64,000 nucleotides of DNA, taken from NCBI RefSeq assembly GCF_013368755.1, contig NC_049562.1, positions 2,666,001 to 2,730,000 on the forward strand, in the 5' to 3' direction. Both the position numbers and the translations under genes were made by a program. The notes beneath the pieces are model-generated. The model saw only the letters and a program-made list of their open reading frames with translations. It ran no database searches and was not told the DNA's origin. Shown piece after piece: positions 1 through 13,046 of this stretch (position 1 is its first letter; every line of letters starts with the position of its first letter). The DNA is from Talaromyces rugulosus. Taxonomy: Eukaryota; Ascomycota; Eurotiomycetes; Eurotiales; Trichocomaceae.

Positions 1-2341
1 GCAGAACTTAATTTTCCATTCAATCACCTTTCTTTGGTTAATTAAAAACCGCCGTCTGCTCGTCCCATATTTCCCTTTCTGGACAGAATCAAGGCAAAGA
101 CTCATCATAATTTATATAATATTGCCGCGATGAATAGAGTTTGCGCCGTGTTTCACGTAGAGTTGGCTGCGACGTCATAGTGGCAGGAACCCCTCATGCT
201 TGTTTTCGAACAAACTACCTTATAATCATACAATAATCATTATTACTATATCGCAGTACTCGCTCCGTCTATTTTATCCATATATCCGTACTGAATAGAT
301 AGTGTGTGGGTGGGTGGCAGTGCACTCGGCTTCTGGTGACACCAAGTGGACCCGCCTAACTAGGTGTATAGTCTACTCCGTTCACTATACACTCTATACT
401 ATATAGTATACAGAAGAGCATACTACAATAATATTATTGTGTGTTTGTCAAGACTCAACAATCATTCCGTCAATGATTGATCTCCGCGCCTAGGTCAGCA
501 CGGATATCTGCTGGAATCCAACGGCAGGATCGCATCCCTGCACGATTTGCATGCCCGTTCTTAGATAAGATGAGTACTGTTTATTTACCGCTAGTAATAA
601 TGGACATGGCGGAATTATTGGTAATAATAATGCCGAGTTCCCCGTCGCCTTCTACTCAGTAGGTACGTAGTAAAGTCTGGAACCCTTCTTTTCTTTTTTT
701 CTTTTTTAAAATTTTACTTTTCTGGCTGATACTGCCCACCAACCACAGCAGTGCGATGACATGTTGAGAATTCTGTCTGTTACAAAGTAGAATAAGTATG
801 AATAATATCAAAATAATGTACCTACTGTACAGTGTACTCTGAATGGGCAAGTGAGTGGCGGCGTTCCTCAAGTGGGCTCACTAGCTTCTGTTCACCGCCT
901 CGACCATTGCATTACCCAGTACGGTCGAGTGTGCTGATCAATTACGGATATTAAACGGCATTAAGCAGCTAATATTTAAAAAAATAAAAATAAAATAAAA
1001 ATAATAAGCCCAGAGTAGTATGCTGGAACTTGGTGGCATTTTTATCGAGTTAGGCTTACTCAAGTACTGTACGGAGAACGGAAGGTGTGGTATGTCCGCT
1101 CCGGGACTCGAGATATGGCAATATTTATGTTTCCATATTTCCAGAGAAGTGATAATAGTAAACCAATTTTCTTCTTACTAACAACAATGTTTCCCATTAT
1201 TATTATGGCCGACTGTTCTCAGAATGGTCCGAGTGCAGTGATTGGGCGAAAAGCTCCGGTGGCGTAGGTTGCTGCGCTCTGCCCTACGAGAAAAGAAAAA
1301 AGTTTCAGGGATCATTGTTATTATCGCTCCTGGCAAACGGGGCTGGCTGGGCCGCCTTACCACAAACGCCCACTGAGCCCACTCTGTTCGACTAAACCCA
1401 CCGGCGCTGGGAGCCTGGTGATTCGCCTGCCCTGGAGGCTAGACCACGGTTCCCGCCACGCTCCCGTTCTTACGTTACCGTACTTGGTACTTACTCCTGA
1501 CCCTAGGTACCCGGTGCCTTGCTAGGCCCTTTTGGTATTCTTTGCTTTTGCCGAAAGAAAAAATAAATAACAACAATAACAACGGAGACCAAATAAATTA
1601 CCAGTACAGACCGTGTGCTCCATCGGTCCCGGTCCCGCTGTTACTGAGATGTAATGAAATACCGTCACACCTGACAATACCCCCCTCACCCGCCGTCACG
1701 TTTCTCTGATCATCGCCATCGGCCGGCCCAACCTGGCCACCTCTTGGCGCGTATTATTGATTGCCCGTATTTTATACTGGTGGATACCAACAGCAGCAGC
1801 GCCGTTGCATCTCATCATCTGCTCTCCCCAATCTGCTGCGCTTTCCCTGCGACTCCCGCTCTGCTCCTCCTCCTTCTCGTCATCCTCCTCCTCCTCCTCC
1901 TCCTCCTCCTCCCTCCTGCCTCAGTCTCTCCTCTGTCATTATCCATCATATCCATACCTACCATTGCAATCGCGCCGACTCCCAAAGAGTCTCCTCTCCT
2001 TGCCAACTTCTCCCAGCCGCCATCCTCCCCAATACTCTGTCTCTCGTGCGATCGATCGTCACCGCCATCAATCAATGGATACTTGATCGCCCCGGGTCTT
2101 AGCTGCTCCAGAACTTTGTCCCTGCATGCGCCGTGCCTCACATTCCCTTGATATCTCCCATCCGCCTCTACATTTAGTCGGATTTACACCTCGCTTCTTG
2201 GCTCGTCAAGCGGTGGTGGGAAAGAGCATTGCCTGTTTCCGTCAAGACATGTTGGACAACTTGCGCACATCTCTTTGTCGGGACTTTTGGTTTTACACTT
2301 GCTAGAAACAAGAGCTCTTGGATGAGACCTCGATTGAAGAC
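1..2341. other. Gene-free 5' region, probable promoter and long leader
   Basis: No convincing coding region on either strand. The first 1.6 kb is A+T rich with poly-A/T runs. From about 1740 the + strand becomes strongly C+T rich up to the start codon of the zinc-finger gene, as is usual for a fungal promoter or 5' leader. Overlapping open frames at 1744-2151 come only from this low-complexity stretch. Confidence 0.6.
1876..1915 (+). repeat. (TCC)n microsatellite
   Basis: Near-perfect run of TCC/CTC triplets, flanked on both sides by further CTCCTC-rich sequence from about 1860. It lies in the pyrimidine-rich leader upstream of the C2H2 gene. Likely length-variable between strains. Confidence 0.85.
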
Positions 2342-4519
2342 ATGGACTTCTCCCAACTCCAATCCCCCCCGTCAGTGAGCAGCTTCGATCGACACATGGC
2401 CGCCCACTCGTTTTCGTCCCGCAGCCCCATGCGAATTCCAAACAGGACCATTGAGGACTTTGCTCCTCCGCCCCTGCCTCCTCCCCCGCGCATCAATGAC
2501 CTCGAGGATGGACACGACGCCGGCTGGCTTCATGCCAACGGCATGGGCCGTCCTGATGTTGCAAAGCTGGCTCCCATCAACCCGGGCTCCAGTCTGCTCG
2601 GCGGACACCACCCGCCTGAGCCGATCCCACGTCTCGACCGGATGACCCTGGATGAATCCAGTTACCGAACAAATGATAGCTTTTCACATGTCAAATTGGA
2701 GCCTCCGAAGCCCCAGGAAGTCGCCTTTGGAAGTTCTTTGTCTGAGCCAGTGTAGGTTTTTTTTTTTTTTTTTTTTTTTTTTTCCCTAGGGATATTGCTC
2801 GGTCGTGTGGCCAATGCTAACCTCTAAACGAATGACTAGCCTGCAGGGCGAACGTGACTTTTCTCGCAAGAGCGTCATGAGCTCGTCGGATAATTACGAT
2901 CGGCACTTGCTATCAAAGATAGGAAAACCAAATTCTCCTCCGCGTTCGTCCAACAGTGATCGTCGAGTGTCAGGTTCAATAGGTACATTGCCTCATCCTG
3001 GTACTTTGGCAGGTAGCTACCAGCCATCTCCTGCATGTGACTCCTCTTTCAATTTGGGGCCCTACACCGCTTCGTCGGGAGGCGTCTCGCCGAGATCGAA
3101 GCCCGCATGGACAGGATATCGCAGTCCCAGTGTCGAAAGCAGTGCTCCGTCTACCGGAATCGACCACGACACTTATTCAAGTCGTCGACGACCTGGAACA
3201 ACGACTCCTCAGTCGGAAGATACGTTCTCCTTCCACAATCGTTACCATCGAACCAGCCAAGAACAAAATGTGTTCCCCGAACCCGAGGGCGAGGATGACA
3301 GCGACCAGTTCCGACATATTCTCGATGATCGCACACCGAATGGTCCAGACTCCATGTCCAGGCACCACGGAATGAAGCGAAGAGCCTCATCGCCCCCTCG
3401 TGAGCCGGTACCTGATTCTCGACAGCACACCCTTCACAAGGCCACGAGTAATGGTGATCTCGCCCAGCGACGAACGAGCGGGCATCCCTTTACAAACCAT
3501 GCTTCTCCGGGAGCCCGCTATGTACCCAGCCACGGGTCCATGTCTTCCCTGTCTTCGGCCAGTTACCGCACTTCCACTTCGTCGTTTGGTTCTTCAGTAG
3601 GACTCTCGGTTGGTGGTAGTAGCATGACGAGTACGTCGTCTTATGACCGTATTTCATCCGGCGGTCTATCGCCTCAGAGCGATGGAGATCACTTCTACGA
3701 GAAACAACAGAGTGCTGGCGGTTCTTTGAACAGCATCCAAGCTCCGAGAGCGCCCTACAACAACAGTGCAGATTCAAAGCCCATTCTGTCAAGTCGCAAA
3801 CTTTCCATGCAATCCACCATGACCAACTCGAAGGGTATTAAACTTGTAGGACTTTACATTTGCGACTGTTGCCCGAAAAAGCCAAAGAGATTTGACACAG
3901 AAGCTGAACTCCGGTATGTACTGGTTCTATCGAACAGCGACATAGAGACTAATAACATTTTATGTTTAGGGCGCACGAGTCAGAGAAGCAATATTCGTGC
4001 CAGTATTGCAACAATCGATTCAAGAACAAGAACGAGGCAGAACGACACCAAAACTCTCTTCATCTGCGACGCCATTCATGGTCATGCGCGGCACTTTCTG
4101 GCTTCCAGGCAGCTTTCCACCACTCGACTACTCCTACAGCCCAGAGTAATCTAGGCCCCACCCATGATACTTGTGGGTATTGCGGCGAGGAATTTCCAAA
4201 CAATCCTCAGCCCGACTGGGATTCTCGCTTTGACCATCTAACCACGGTACATAAATTTGGTGAATGCAACAACGTCAAAAAGTTCTTCCGAGCGGATCAT
4301 TTCCGACAGCACCTCAAACATAGCCATGCGGGCACCCCGGGGAAATGGACCAACATACTCGAGAACGCTTGTATGAAGGAGGAGCCCCAAGTAGAAGCGA
4401 GACTTGGTAGCATCAGTGAACAAGGCACACCGAAAAAGTCCGACATGCAAGACGTCAATGGAGCAGGCTCCACGACATTCACATCAAACACTATTGACGA
4501 AGCAATGGATGAATCTTGA
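2342..4519 (+). CDS. C2H2 zinc-finger protein, probable transcription factor
   Basis: Three exons (2342-2751, 2840-3913, 3970-4519) give 677 aa. The first ATG in frame is MDFSQLQSPPS; upstream codons in this frame lack an ATG. The first ~470 residues are Ser/Pro/Thr-rich and low in structure. The C-terminus holds the fingers: a Cys pair near 477 (ICDCC), a classical C-x2-C...H-x4-H finger near residues 503-525 (YSCQYCNNRF...ERHQNSLH), a CGYC pair near 565, and a His-rich segment FRQHLKHSHA near 615. This is the usual layout of a fungal sequence-specific DNA-binding protein. Intron 1 starts GTAGGT and carries a long T-run. I do not recognise the specific regulator. Confidence 0.85.
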
Positions 4520-5508
4520 AAGAAAAAAAAAGTTTGGTAAAGCGAAGCCACCTTGATTTTTATTTTTTTATTTTTTTTTTAGCGACATAATGAGTTTTGG
4601 ATCTTCCAAAAGTTTTACGACTTCATTTCTGCATATGCATTTGTCGGATTTGGAGCGTATCATGTTCCGTTCAAATGACCTAGCCTATACTTGTTTTTGT
4701 TTTGTTTTCCCCCTTATACATACCCCAGCGGGATGGATCTATTTCTGCAACGTTTCTGGATTTTCATTTCCATGATGATTATTTGATCTTTGTTAGTGGA
4801 GGGGTTCAAAAAACACACGACTGTCGGTTTGAGTTTTTTTGGTTCATTGGGCTGGAAAAAGAACAGAGACAGAGGAGGAAGATGGTAACGATTGACGATA
4901 AGGAAATTCCATCTGACGACTTGATTATAACGGCCGCTTCTACAATGTTTTTTTTGCAGGCACCAAGCAAGGGATAAAAAAAAAAAAAGAAACATATAAA
5001 AAAAACAAGGAAGGTAGGATACAAAGTCAACTGTGATATATCTCTTTTTTGAATCATCTGGTTCATCTAGGTCAAGTTGTCCAGGACATATTTTTATTGG
5101 AGATGGATGGATGGATGCTATATGGGGTTGACTGTACATAATTATCAGTGCCCGTATGTAGGTAGAGTCACGACATTACGAAGCCTTTTTTGAGTATTGA
5201 TCGATGTTTTATTTGAAGTATTTCTTTTCTTCTTTTTTTCCGACTAGGAAATAGATCAATAGGTACATGTAGTTTAGCGTGGAATCTTTTTTTTTTGATT
5301 TGAAGAATCAATTGATGATGATGATATCTGAAATGCGTTCCGTCATGATACTAAAAAGAAGAAAGTTTTTTGTGCGAAGTACAAGAACATTATTGAACAG
5401 AAAAAAAAAAAAAAAACAGATTACTAGTAGTAATACACAAAAACTCCACTCGAATAAAACCAAACTCCCCCGATCTTCTTTCTTCTTTTTAGTCTTGATG
5501 ATTTTTTT
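4520..5508. other. Intergenic, convergent 3' ends
   Basis: Lies between the stop of the C2H2 gene (+) and the stop of the nucleoporin gene (-), so it should hold both 3' UTRs. Many poly-A and poly-T runs. I see no gene here. Confidence 0.6.
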
Positions 5509-7660
5509 TTATTCGTTCCCATCTCCTTCCTGTAAACCGACTGCCGCCTTGGCGAGTCTGATATCCTTGCTCTGCAAACCGACTTCACGCTGATACCTCT
5601 CAAAAGCGGCAAGTAACTCTGCGAGAGAGGATTTGAGCGTGCTTAGCACAATATCAACATCAACGACATCCCGGCGTGCCTTTGCCTGGGCTTCGGGTTT
5701 GTTCGATGGCGGGAAAGTGACGTCGGACCAGTGGATATCGAGACCACCATTGGCGGCATCATCAGAAATGAAAGATTCCAAGGTGGTGATTGTGTTTGTG
5801 AATAGGTTGATGACGCGCGGGATATCTGTCTGGACCTGGCCAAAGGAATCTTCCGTTAAGCTAGCAATCAGCAACTGGGCGATGGATTCGATGGCGTCGA
5901 CGATCGAGGATAGTTGGCCGTAAGGGGTACCAAAGACAATACTGCACAGGCGTTGGGCATATGTCTGTCGAAAGGGCTTGCCTATGGGGGAACGAAGGAA
6001 TTGAGCGACAAAGGGGATTGAGGATATGTTGAATGAAGATTGAGACCGAGCTGGTGTTGGCGGTGGTGGTGGTGCGGGAAGGAGTTTTTGTTCTTCATCA
6101 GAACCTCCAAGGGATAATAATGCCTTTTTCCTCTCGGGGCTGAGGAGCATATTCGATGCCTGGCCAAGGGCTTCTCGCGCCTTGGCCGTTGCAGCAGGCG
6201 TCCAATCAGGAGAGTGGCCGTATGACCTGGCTCTTGCTCCAAAGCTGTCTCCGAAGCCGTTTGCCTTTGGCGATGGCGCAAAGATGTCTTCTTGCTTGGG
6301 GGCTTCTGTTAGATGGGGTAGTGTTTGAAGCTGAGGGTAAGACACATTTGCCTCCTTCTTCAAAGGAGGAGGAGCTGCCGTAATGGTAGATGGTGGGTTT
6401 TTATAATTGTTGATCCGGCCAGTCACGCTGCTGACATGTTCAATGCAAGCCTCTAGCACTTGCTTCCAAGCCGACCCTCCCTCGCGGTCAATGTCACCAA
6501 AGATTGCCTTGCGTCGATCTGAAAATTGCTGGCTAATAAAGCACAGTTCCCAGAAAGCGTAGCTCTTGACAAATTCTTTCTTTGCCTTCAACCCGTTTAT
6601 CAAGCTTCCGGTTGGATCTTTGGCGTCTGTGGTAAGTGGCTGTCCTCGTTTCAACGGTTCTTGGGTGATGAAAACCGTGAAAAACAGATTGGCCGTTTGC
6701 CACAAAAACACAAGACCAACACCAGAGATGATTTGTCGGTAGAATAGGTTATAAAATTCCGGAGGCATCTTGTTTTGTGGTTCGGCAGCTGCTCGAGAAA
6801 AATTCCAGAATAGCTTTGCGAAGAAAAGAGAAAAGTTCCACGCAGGGCGCCTCAGAAATAGAACGTAGATAAAAGGGCTGGCTGCAGTGACAGCTGCGGC
6901 CTTTTTAAAGGCGTCAACGGCACAATGAACAAGCGCACCATTGATTCTCTTCAGAACTGGGTCCACGACATGTGTGCGCTTATCTTTCGACCCTGGAGTG
7001 CGCTTGGTAACAGGAATGGTGAGGCGGTCGTAGTCGCAATACAGATGGAACGCAGCCTGCACCACCGCCAGAGTCATATGATAGGTATGTAAATAAATCG
7101 ATCGTTCGTTGAGAGTCGTCCGGTCAGTGAGTCTAGGCGAATGTTTTAGCTCGCGCGCCACTAACTTGCAAACCAAGAAACCATCTTACCGGTCAAGTTT
7201 TACCCATCCCAGATCAGCCTCAGTGGGCACTGACCACAAGTACACTTCGCTGAACCACCAAGCAGAGAACATGTACCACGCAAACGTCTGGACGATATCA
7301 AGCGGGAAAATGTGGCGAAACGTTGCGACTGGCGAGACTGTGGTTCGGGGTCCGGCGTGCATCTGAGCAACTCGAATGAAAAAGACGCCTAAGCTCGCAA
7401 TGAAAAGAAGGACGGTACGGAGACCGCATGCTCCTAGTGGGAACCATGACCAAAGGACTGGGCACGGATTGTATTAGTGTTTTATTCTTTTTTTTTCTTC
7501 TTCCCCATTGATACTTCGGGCACACACATGATGTTTTTGTTCCAATAGCGAATGCGACCACGTAGTTCACTAGCAGCGAAAGAGCCGAAGCATGGACGAA
7601 TCTCCGGTGCAAGGCAGAGGTCAGGATGCGCCTGTACGGTCTGGGTATCGTAGTAGCCAT
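5509..7660 (-). CDS. NDC1: Nucleoporin NDC1, transmembrane pore-anchoring protein
   Basis: Exons 7528-7660, 7190-7457 and 5509-7132 give 674 aa. The start MATTIPRPYRRI precedes a hydrophobic N-terminal half with several membrane spans (for example around SLLVNYVVAFAIG and the WYMFSAWWFSEVYLW segment), followed by a soluble C-terminal half, the arrangement of Ndc1/Nup proteins. Ndc1 anchors nuclear pore complexes and, in yeasts, spindle pole bodies in the nuclear envelope. A proline-rich linker (LPAPPPPPTPARS) separates the halves. Intron 1 starts GTGTGT, and intron 2 is 57 nt with a GCTAAA-type branch site. It is divergent from the syntaxin gene. Confidence 0.85.
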
Positions 7661-8084
7661 GTTGGAGAAGGCAGTTTGCAATTCCTTAGAGCGAGCTGAT
7701 CATCGCATCGTAAAGAATAAAAAATCTTGCAAGCAAATCCAGAAGAATACAGAGTCGAAAATAGGCCTGGCGCCCGCAAGCACAAAGGAATGGTGGGCGG
7801 GGTGTCGACCGAAACGAAGAGAAAAAAAGCTGCTCTGAAGCTATCGTGGAGCTTAGCTTGGTGGATTGTTTTGTGAAATTCAAACCAAAACAGCAACCAA
7901 AATGCGATCACGTGATGATAGCGGACATCGACACGGAGATCCCTTCCACAACGGGTATAAGGGCGGGCAGGGGCGAAACGTCACCTGAGTCGGCAGGCGG
8001 ATGACGACGCGATCCCAAGGCAGCGACAAGAAGCTTCAACTTGCAACTCCCCCCTTGGTCACTCCCTCCCTGATAAATAATAGA
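7661..8084. promoter_or_regulatory. Bidirectional promoter region NDC1 / PEP12
   Basis: 424 bp between the start codons of two divergent housekeeping genes, so it must hold both promoters. No clear TATA box. An upstream in-frame ATG (8001) could extend the syntaxin by 28 residues but looks like leader sequence. Confidence 0.5.
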
Positions 8085-8957
8085 ATGGCATACGATCGCC
8101 TCAACTCGCTGGAAGCGCAGCCCACGTCCTGGCGACGCAATGACGACCCTCAGTATCAAGATGACCCGGAATTCACGCGGTTCACCGAGAACCTCTCCAG
8201 CCAGCTCTTCACGTTGACGTCGAACATCTCGAATCTCTCTAAGCAGATCGCTCTTCTGGGGACTAAACGTGACACTGACAGGGTTCGCGAGCGAGTTCAC
8301 GATTTACTAGAGGAGACCCGGTCGGGGTTCAAGGATGCAGGAGACAGCGTGAAGAAGGTCCAGACATGGGAAGATGTTAACGTCAGTTTATAAAAGCTTT
8401 TTAAAACAACTGGATACATGCTGATTAATTTACAGCCTTCTCAGAAATGGACGCAGCAGAAGCTCTCGTCCGAATTCAGAGCCGCCCTTGAAGAGTTTCA
8501 AACCGTCCAACGACGTGCTCTCGAGAAACAGCGCGCATCAGCCGCCGCCTCACGACATGCTTTGGACGATGGCAGCGGTCAACCAGCAGAGGCAGAGGGC
8601 CAACTGCAACTGCAACAGCAAGAGCTGGAACAGCCTCGACTGGCAAACCAAGACGAAGTCGATTTCCAAGAGTCACTGATTATCGAACGAGAGTCGGAAA
8701 TCCGCAACATTGAGCAGAGCGTCGGTGAGCTGAACGAACTGTTCCGCGATGTCGCCCATATCGTGCATGAGCAGGGAGGTCAGCTGGATATCATCAGCGA
8801 GAATGTCGAGAATGTGACCACCGACACTCGAGGTGCGAATGTTGAACTGCGCAGTGCCAGCCGGTACCAGAAGAATGCCCGGAACAAGATGTGTTGCTTG
8901 CTGGTCATTCTTGCCGTAATCTTGACCATTATCGTCCTCGCCGTTGTTCTTGGATAG
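8085..8957 (+). CDS. PEP12: Pep12-type syntaxin (endosomal Qa-SNARE)
   Basis: Two exons (8085-8381, 8436-8957) give 272 aa. The N-terminal helical region is followed by a SNARE motif beginning near DEVDFQESLIIERESEIRNIEQ, with the central glutamine in VHEQGGQLD, and a C-terminal anchor CCLLVILAVILTIIVLAVVLG. Tail-anchored Qa-SNAREs of this form direct fusion at late endosomes and the vacuole. I chose MAYDRLNSLEAQ as start because related fungal proteins begin with this kind of sequence; ATG 8001 is in frame and would give 300 aa. Vam3 is the alternative assignment. Confidence 0.85.
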
Positions 8958-9466
8958 ATCTGACGATGCTTGTAAATTTTTGTTTCCTAGGGAAAGCCTT
9001 ATCGCATTGCGCCTGCATGCAGGATCATGCCACTGCTTGTCATGTTTACGTCTGTTTGTCTAGCGTGTTTATTGTTCCTTCTTGTTTTTCAGTTCATTTG
9101 GCGTTGAGGATGCTTGTGATTTAGATCGAGTCTTGACGCTCTTTGCCCAATATAACATTATTACATCACTATATCAATTTAATTTTACGACACGCTTGTT
9201 ATCTGCAGCAATTGTTCAGCTGAATATGTAGTCAAGTAAGCTTGTAAAAGATACTACGTCTACCAACATTAACAATTACTTTAAATTCAAGCGAGGTGTT
9301 GGTTTCGAGACAACTTTGGATGTTCCATGCTTGTCACCTATTCCGAGCCATTCCTAAGCTACATAAAATCAACAATTATTGATGGCAGTCTGCCGGCCAA
9401 TCTGCTTCCACCAAGAAAGAGAAGAAAACGAAAAAGAAAGGAAAAAGAAGAGGATTAAGAATAAAG
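8958..9466. other. Intergenic, convergent 3' ends
   Basis: Between the syntaxin stop (+) and the SAP-domain gene stop (-). A+T rich. No gene seen. Confidence 0.55.
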
Positions 9467-10361
9467 TTACTTTCTGGCAGCACCACTACTACTAGCGTTG
9501 GGACGTAAAAGATCGTCAACCATGCCAGAGAAGAGTTCTCCGATGATGCCTTTTTCGGCGTGACCGGACGACAGCTTTTTCTCGTTTTCGCCGGCGCGTG
9601 AACGGCCCACGGTCTCGGTGAGTTTAAACGGGTCGATTTCGAGAGCGTAGTTGTCGACGACCTCGCTCATGGGGCTGGCGGACATATCCGATGCAGTTTC
9701 GGAGATAGCGTGGATTTGCGGCTTCATAGGCGCCGATACTTGACTGGAGGATCCTTCCAAGATGTGGTACTGCTGACCGTCACCGAGGATAGGAACACGC
9801 TGGGGAGCGGCAGTCTGGGATTCTAGCGAGGCAATGGAAGGCATGTAGACAAAGTCGAGGGTGGACGAGTCTTTCACGGCTTTGCTCCCACGGGAGGTGT
9901 TGAATTGGCGGGTTTCGGATGGCCTATTGACACGGGATGTTAGATATATTTGGACAGATTACATAAGAAGCAGCTGGCACATACGCTCCAAAGGTGCTGT
10001 TATTAATTCGGCTTCGGGCAATGCTAAAGGCTCGAGTGTAGAGCACGTCATGGGTTGACAGGCGCTCGACCAGCTAAACACACACGAGTCAGAAATCAAA
10101 ACACCAAGAAAGCAACTAAAAGATTGGACATACCTCGGCCTTGGATCCTCCAGCCAGAATTCCCCGCCTCTGGCACTCGGACTTGAGGTCGGTGACGCTT
10201 CGGGCCGAGTACAAGGCGGCCTTGTCGGGGCCCTCGACGGGCTGGGCTGAAAAGGCACCGGTGATGTGCAGGCGCCGACGACAGTAGAGAGTCGTGGCCG
10301 GCGTGTGCTGCTGCGACAGAGCACGAAGGGCACGCAGCGAGGTGGAGCGAGGAGCGGCCAT
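9467..10361 (-). CDS. SAP-domain mitochondrial protein, AIM34-like
   Basis: Exons 10134-10361, 9985-10073 and 9467-9923 give 257 aa. The N-terminus (MAAPRSTSLRALRALSQQH) is Arg/Ser/Ala-rich without acids, a typical mitochondrial presequence. A SAP motif follows near residues 53-82 (SVTDLKSECQRRGI...GSKAELVERL) and spans the first intron. SAP motifs usually bind nucleic acid. The remainder is polar, ending RPNASSSGAARK, with no membrane segment. Yeast Aim34 has the same mitochondrial-plus-SAP design, but the match is by architecture only. Confidence 0.7.
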
Positions 10362-13046
10362 TTGTCAAGATGTCTATTGTTGAGGAATGGGATCAGCCCT
10401 GCGGTGACGGGAACGGAAAGAGCAGCTGGCTGGATAGGCTTACCGGGTATGTTATTGATTGGTGTTGGACGGAGGGGGTAGAGGAGAGGCAGAGCAATAA
10501 TGTGTAAGAATAGGAAAAGAAGAAGAAGAAGAAGAACAAACAGGGGAGGAAGCGGTATCACTAAATGTTGGGGAGAGCTTTATCGGGCGATCGCTATCAG
10601 GTGGGGCCGTCTAAAGGGCGCCAAGCCAGTCTCGCCCTCGTCGGGTCACGTTGTGCGGACCGTTGGGGAATCCTATCCCAATAGTTCGTCGTTTGTAGGA
10701 ATGTCCAAGAAGAATGAATCTGCCTGAGGTGGCTTAGACGTGCAACTACGACTCAATAACAAGCCAATGCCGGCCGTCCCGCAAAGGAGGGGAGAGGGGA
10801 GGGGGAAAACCTTCCTATAGCACCTGTGTTATGCATTATTATTACGATACTGATGAATAAGAACAACATCCCGGGTCGAGATGCAGACACCGCGACCTAT
10901 AATCGCTCTCCAGTGCTCGTGCCTCTGCATCCGGCATCCAATTAGGGCCAGAGTGGATTTCGGTTACGTCTGTTATCGTGCTGAAGACAAATGAAACGCC
11001 CCGACGCCTCACCGAACACCGAGCAATCGCAATAACACTATAGACTCATCGTGGATGACACGATCAGCCAAAATGATTGCAGATCACAGGCTCGGCGTTA
11101 CACTTGGAACATTGGCAGCAGCAGTATCGTACGGCGTATGTTATCGGCCAACTCTGGGCTCTAGAGTCTCACTTCGAGAGCACTTGACGAGTCGACGGGC
11201 TTTTGCCGTTTGCGATGACAAGGGAAGAAGGTCATCTGATACACAGTAAATGGCGGCCTGGGGAACAAGGCGCACCTCCGGCTCCCCTGCCAAGGGCGCA
11301 CTGCACAGCCAATTAGCGCTGCTCTGCTTGCGGCATGTGGATCCTGAGCACCAGCCAATAAAAGCGCCTGTGGATCCAGCGGTGAAGAAGTCGATCATCC
11401 CCAAAGAGGAAATAACCGCCCAAAAAGGCCGATCAACGCATCATCGACCTAAGGATTGACATTTTCTGTCAGTTTTCACCCGATTTTTCATCACACCCTG
11501 TTTAAATAGTATAGCTCTACATTTAATTCTCAGTTGAAATTAATATAAAATTTTATTGTGTATTGATAGAGGCTATTTTCATGGTATAATAATTACTACG
11601 TGGTGTGTTATCGCTAGTTTTTTATTATAACTGATTTTAGGGGCTAATAGTATACTTGGGAAGCTTGTAGGTCTGCAGCGAGGTTTATTTGACTGGTTTT
11701 ACGTGCCAGCAGTGAAGCCTGGGAGCCAGTTGGTGGGATTATATAATATTGAAAGCTTGAGGGGGGTCCGGGGAGAGGTGGATTGGTTATATATATACAG
11801 TGTGACACCTGGGTGGAAATTTGACCAAACCTTGACCTCTTTAAACTAGATAATCACCGACGTAGGATATGCGATTTTAATGTCAAATAAAAGCTTTTAG
11901 TGAGATCTATAGATTTATATCACTTGATTCCCAATTTAGCGAGTATATATATATTATAGGATGGGGTTAAAATTTAGAAATCCGTTTTTTATGTGGTACC
12001 TCGCCGAGTAAATCCGCCTCAGAGGCCGTCACCTTACCTACTCTTTGTAGCTTAGTCAGGTGGCAGAAAATTGCGCCAAGCTGGAACCATATCTATAGCG
12101 GTCTTCGGGCAATTCGGCTACATGTATCAAAAAATGCCGCTTCTACCTCAACCGAGCACATTGGCAATGTGGTCAAAATGGCTATTGTGGCTGTAGTATA
12201 GTGGGTCCTTCCTTAAACAGCTTAGCTTTGACTTTCTCTAACCAACAAAAAGGTGGTCAGTATACCTCGTTGTGGCCCGTGCACTGCGCTTGCAGCTCCG
12301 AGGAGACGCCTGTTCGATTCTGGCCAGCCACATTTCTTTTTTTTGTCTCTTTTGGATCTCATATAAGTAAATTTCGGACCTAGAATGGGGTTTGGTAACC
12401 TTGGAAACAATCATCGGCAATCAGAACGTGCGCTTTTGATATCTAAATATATCTATTTTTTCTTTTTCGTTTTCACACTAATCTCTTATGAAGAAGCTTC
12501 TGGGAGTCATAAAGTTTCATCAGTTAATGCGGGCTTGATCGAACGTTGGGACGCTTTATAGATCTTATTTTCATGTCCTAGTTCATGTTAACTACACACA
12601 TCAACATATGTATACATATGGCTAAAAGGCCATTTGGCAGAACAGTTGTGCCTGATATCTAACAAATATTCATCACATCTAGTGGGATCCACGAGGCTCC
12701 TATATTTAAGCTTTTTGCCGCCCATGAAACGATGAACTTGACTTATCTCGGTATTCATCGATATCACTATCATAACTTGCCAGTAGCTTGATGAAATTTG
12801 ATTATGAATTTGTGGTTGTTTTCGTGTATTTAGTCCTCCGGCCTACAAGTTCAGACCCCCGCACTGACTGTGGATTTAGTTTCCACCGAAACCCCAGCCC
12901 CAATCCGCGCTAAGTAACTCTCTCCGCATTTCAAACCTCTTCATGTGTCTGGGCAAGGTTGAGATGGAATTTCAGCAACCTCACACGGAATCCATGACCT
13001 ATGATATCATTGAAAAAATTGTGACCCTTATAGTCCTTTCACTACG
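10362..13046. other. 2.7-kb gene-poor, AT-rich gap
   Basis: Short open frames at 11055-11459 show no recognisable domain. From about 11460 the sequence becomes A+T rich with long TA runs. A truncated tRNA-His copy sits at 12253-12331. The gap separates the core genes on the left from the accessory block on the right. Confidence 0.55.
12253..12331 (+). pseudogene. 5'-truncated tRNA-His copy with anticodon-loop intron
   Basis: Begins in the D-arm (GTGGTCAGTATAC) and continues through anticodon stem CCTCG, loop with anticodon GTG at 12272-12274, about 22 nt of intron starting after base 37, the returning stem CGAGG, a T-arm with TTCGATT loop, and a 3' acceptor CAGCCAC, then a T-run that could terminate Pol III. 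The 5' acceptor strand (expected near GTGGCTG) is missing and replaced by unrelated sequence. One T-stem pair is also mismatched. It is therefore a pseudogene or tRNA-derived repeat. Confidence 0.65.

Noticed and set aside
1744..2151. Three overlapping + strand open frames and one on the - strand
   Set aside because: All arise from the CTC/TCC low-complexity leader.
11055..11459. Two adjacent short open frames in the 10.4-13 kb gap
   Set aside because: No domain, no plausible start context, no splice sites linking them.
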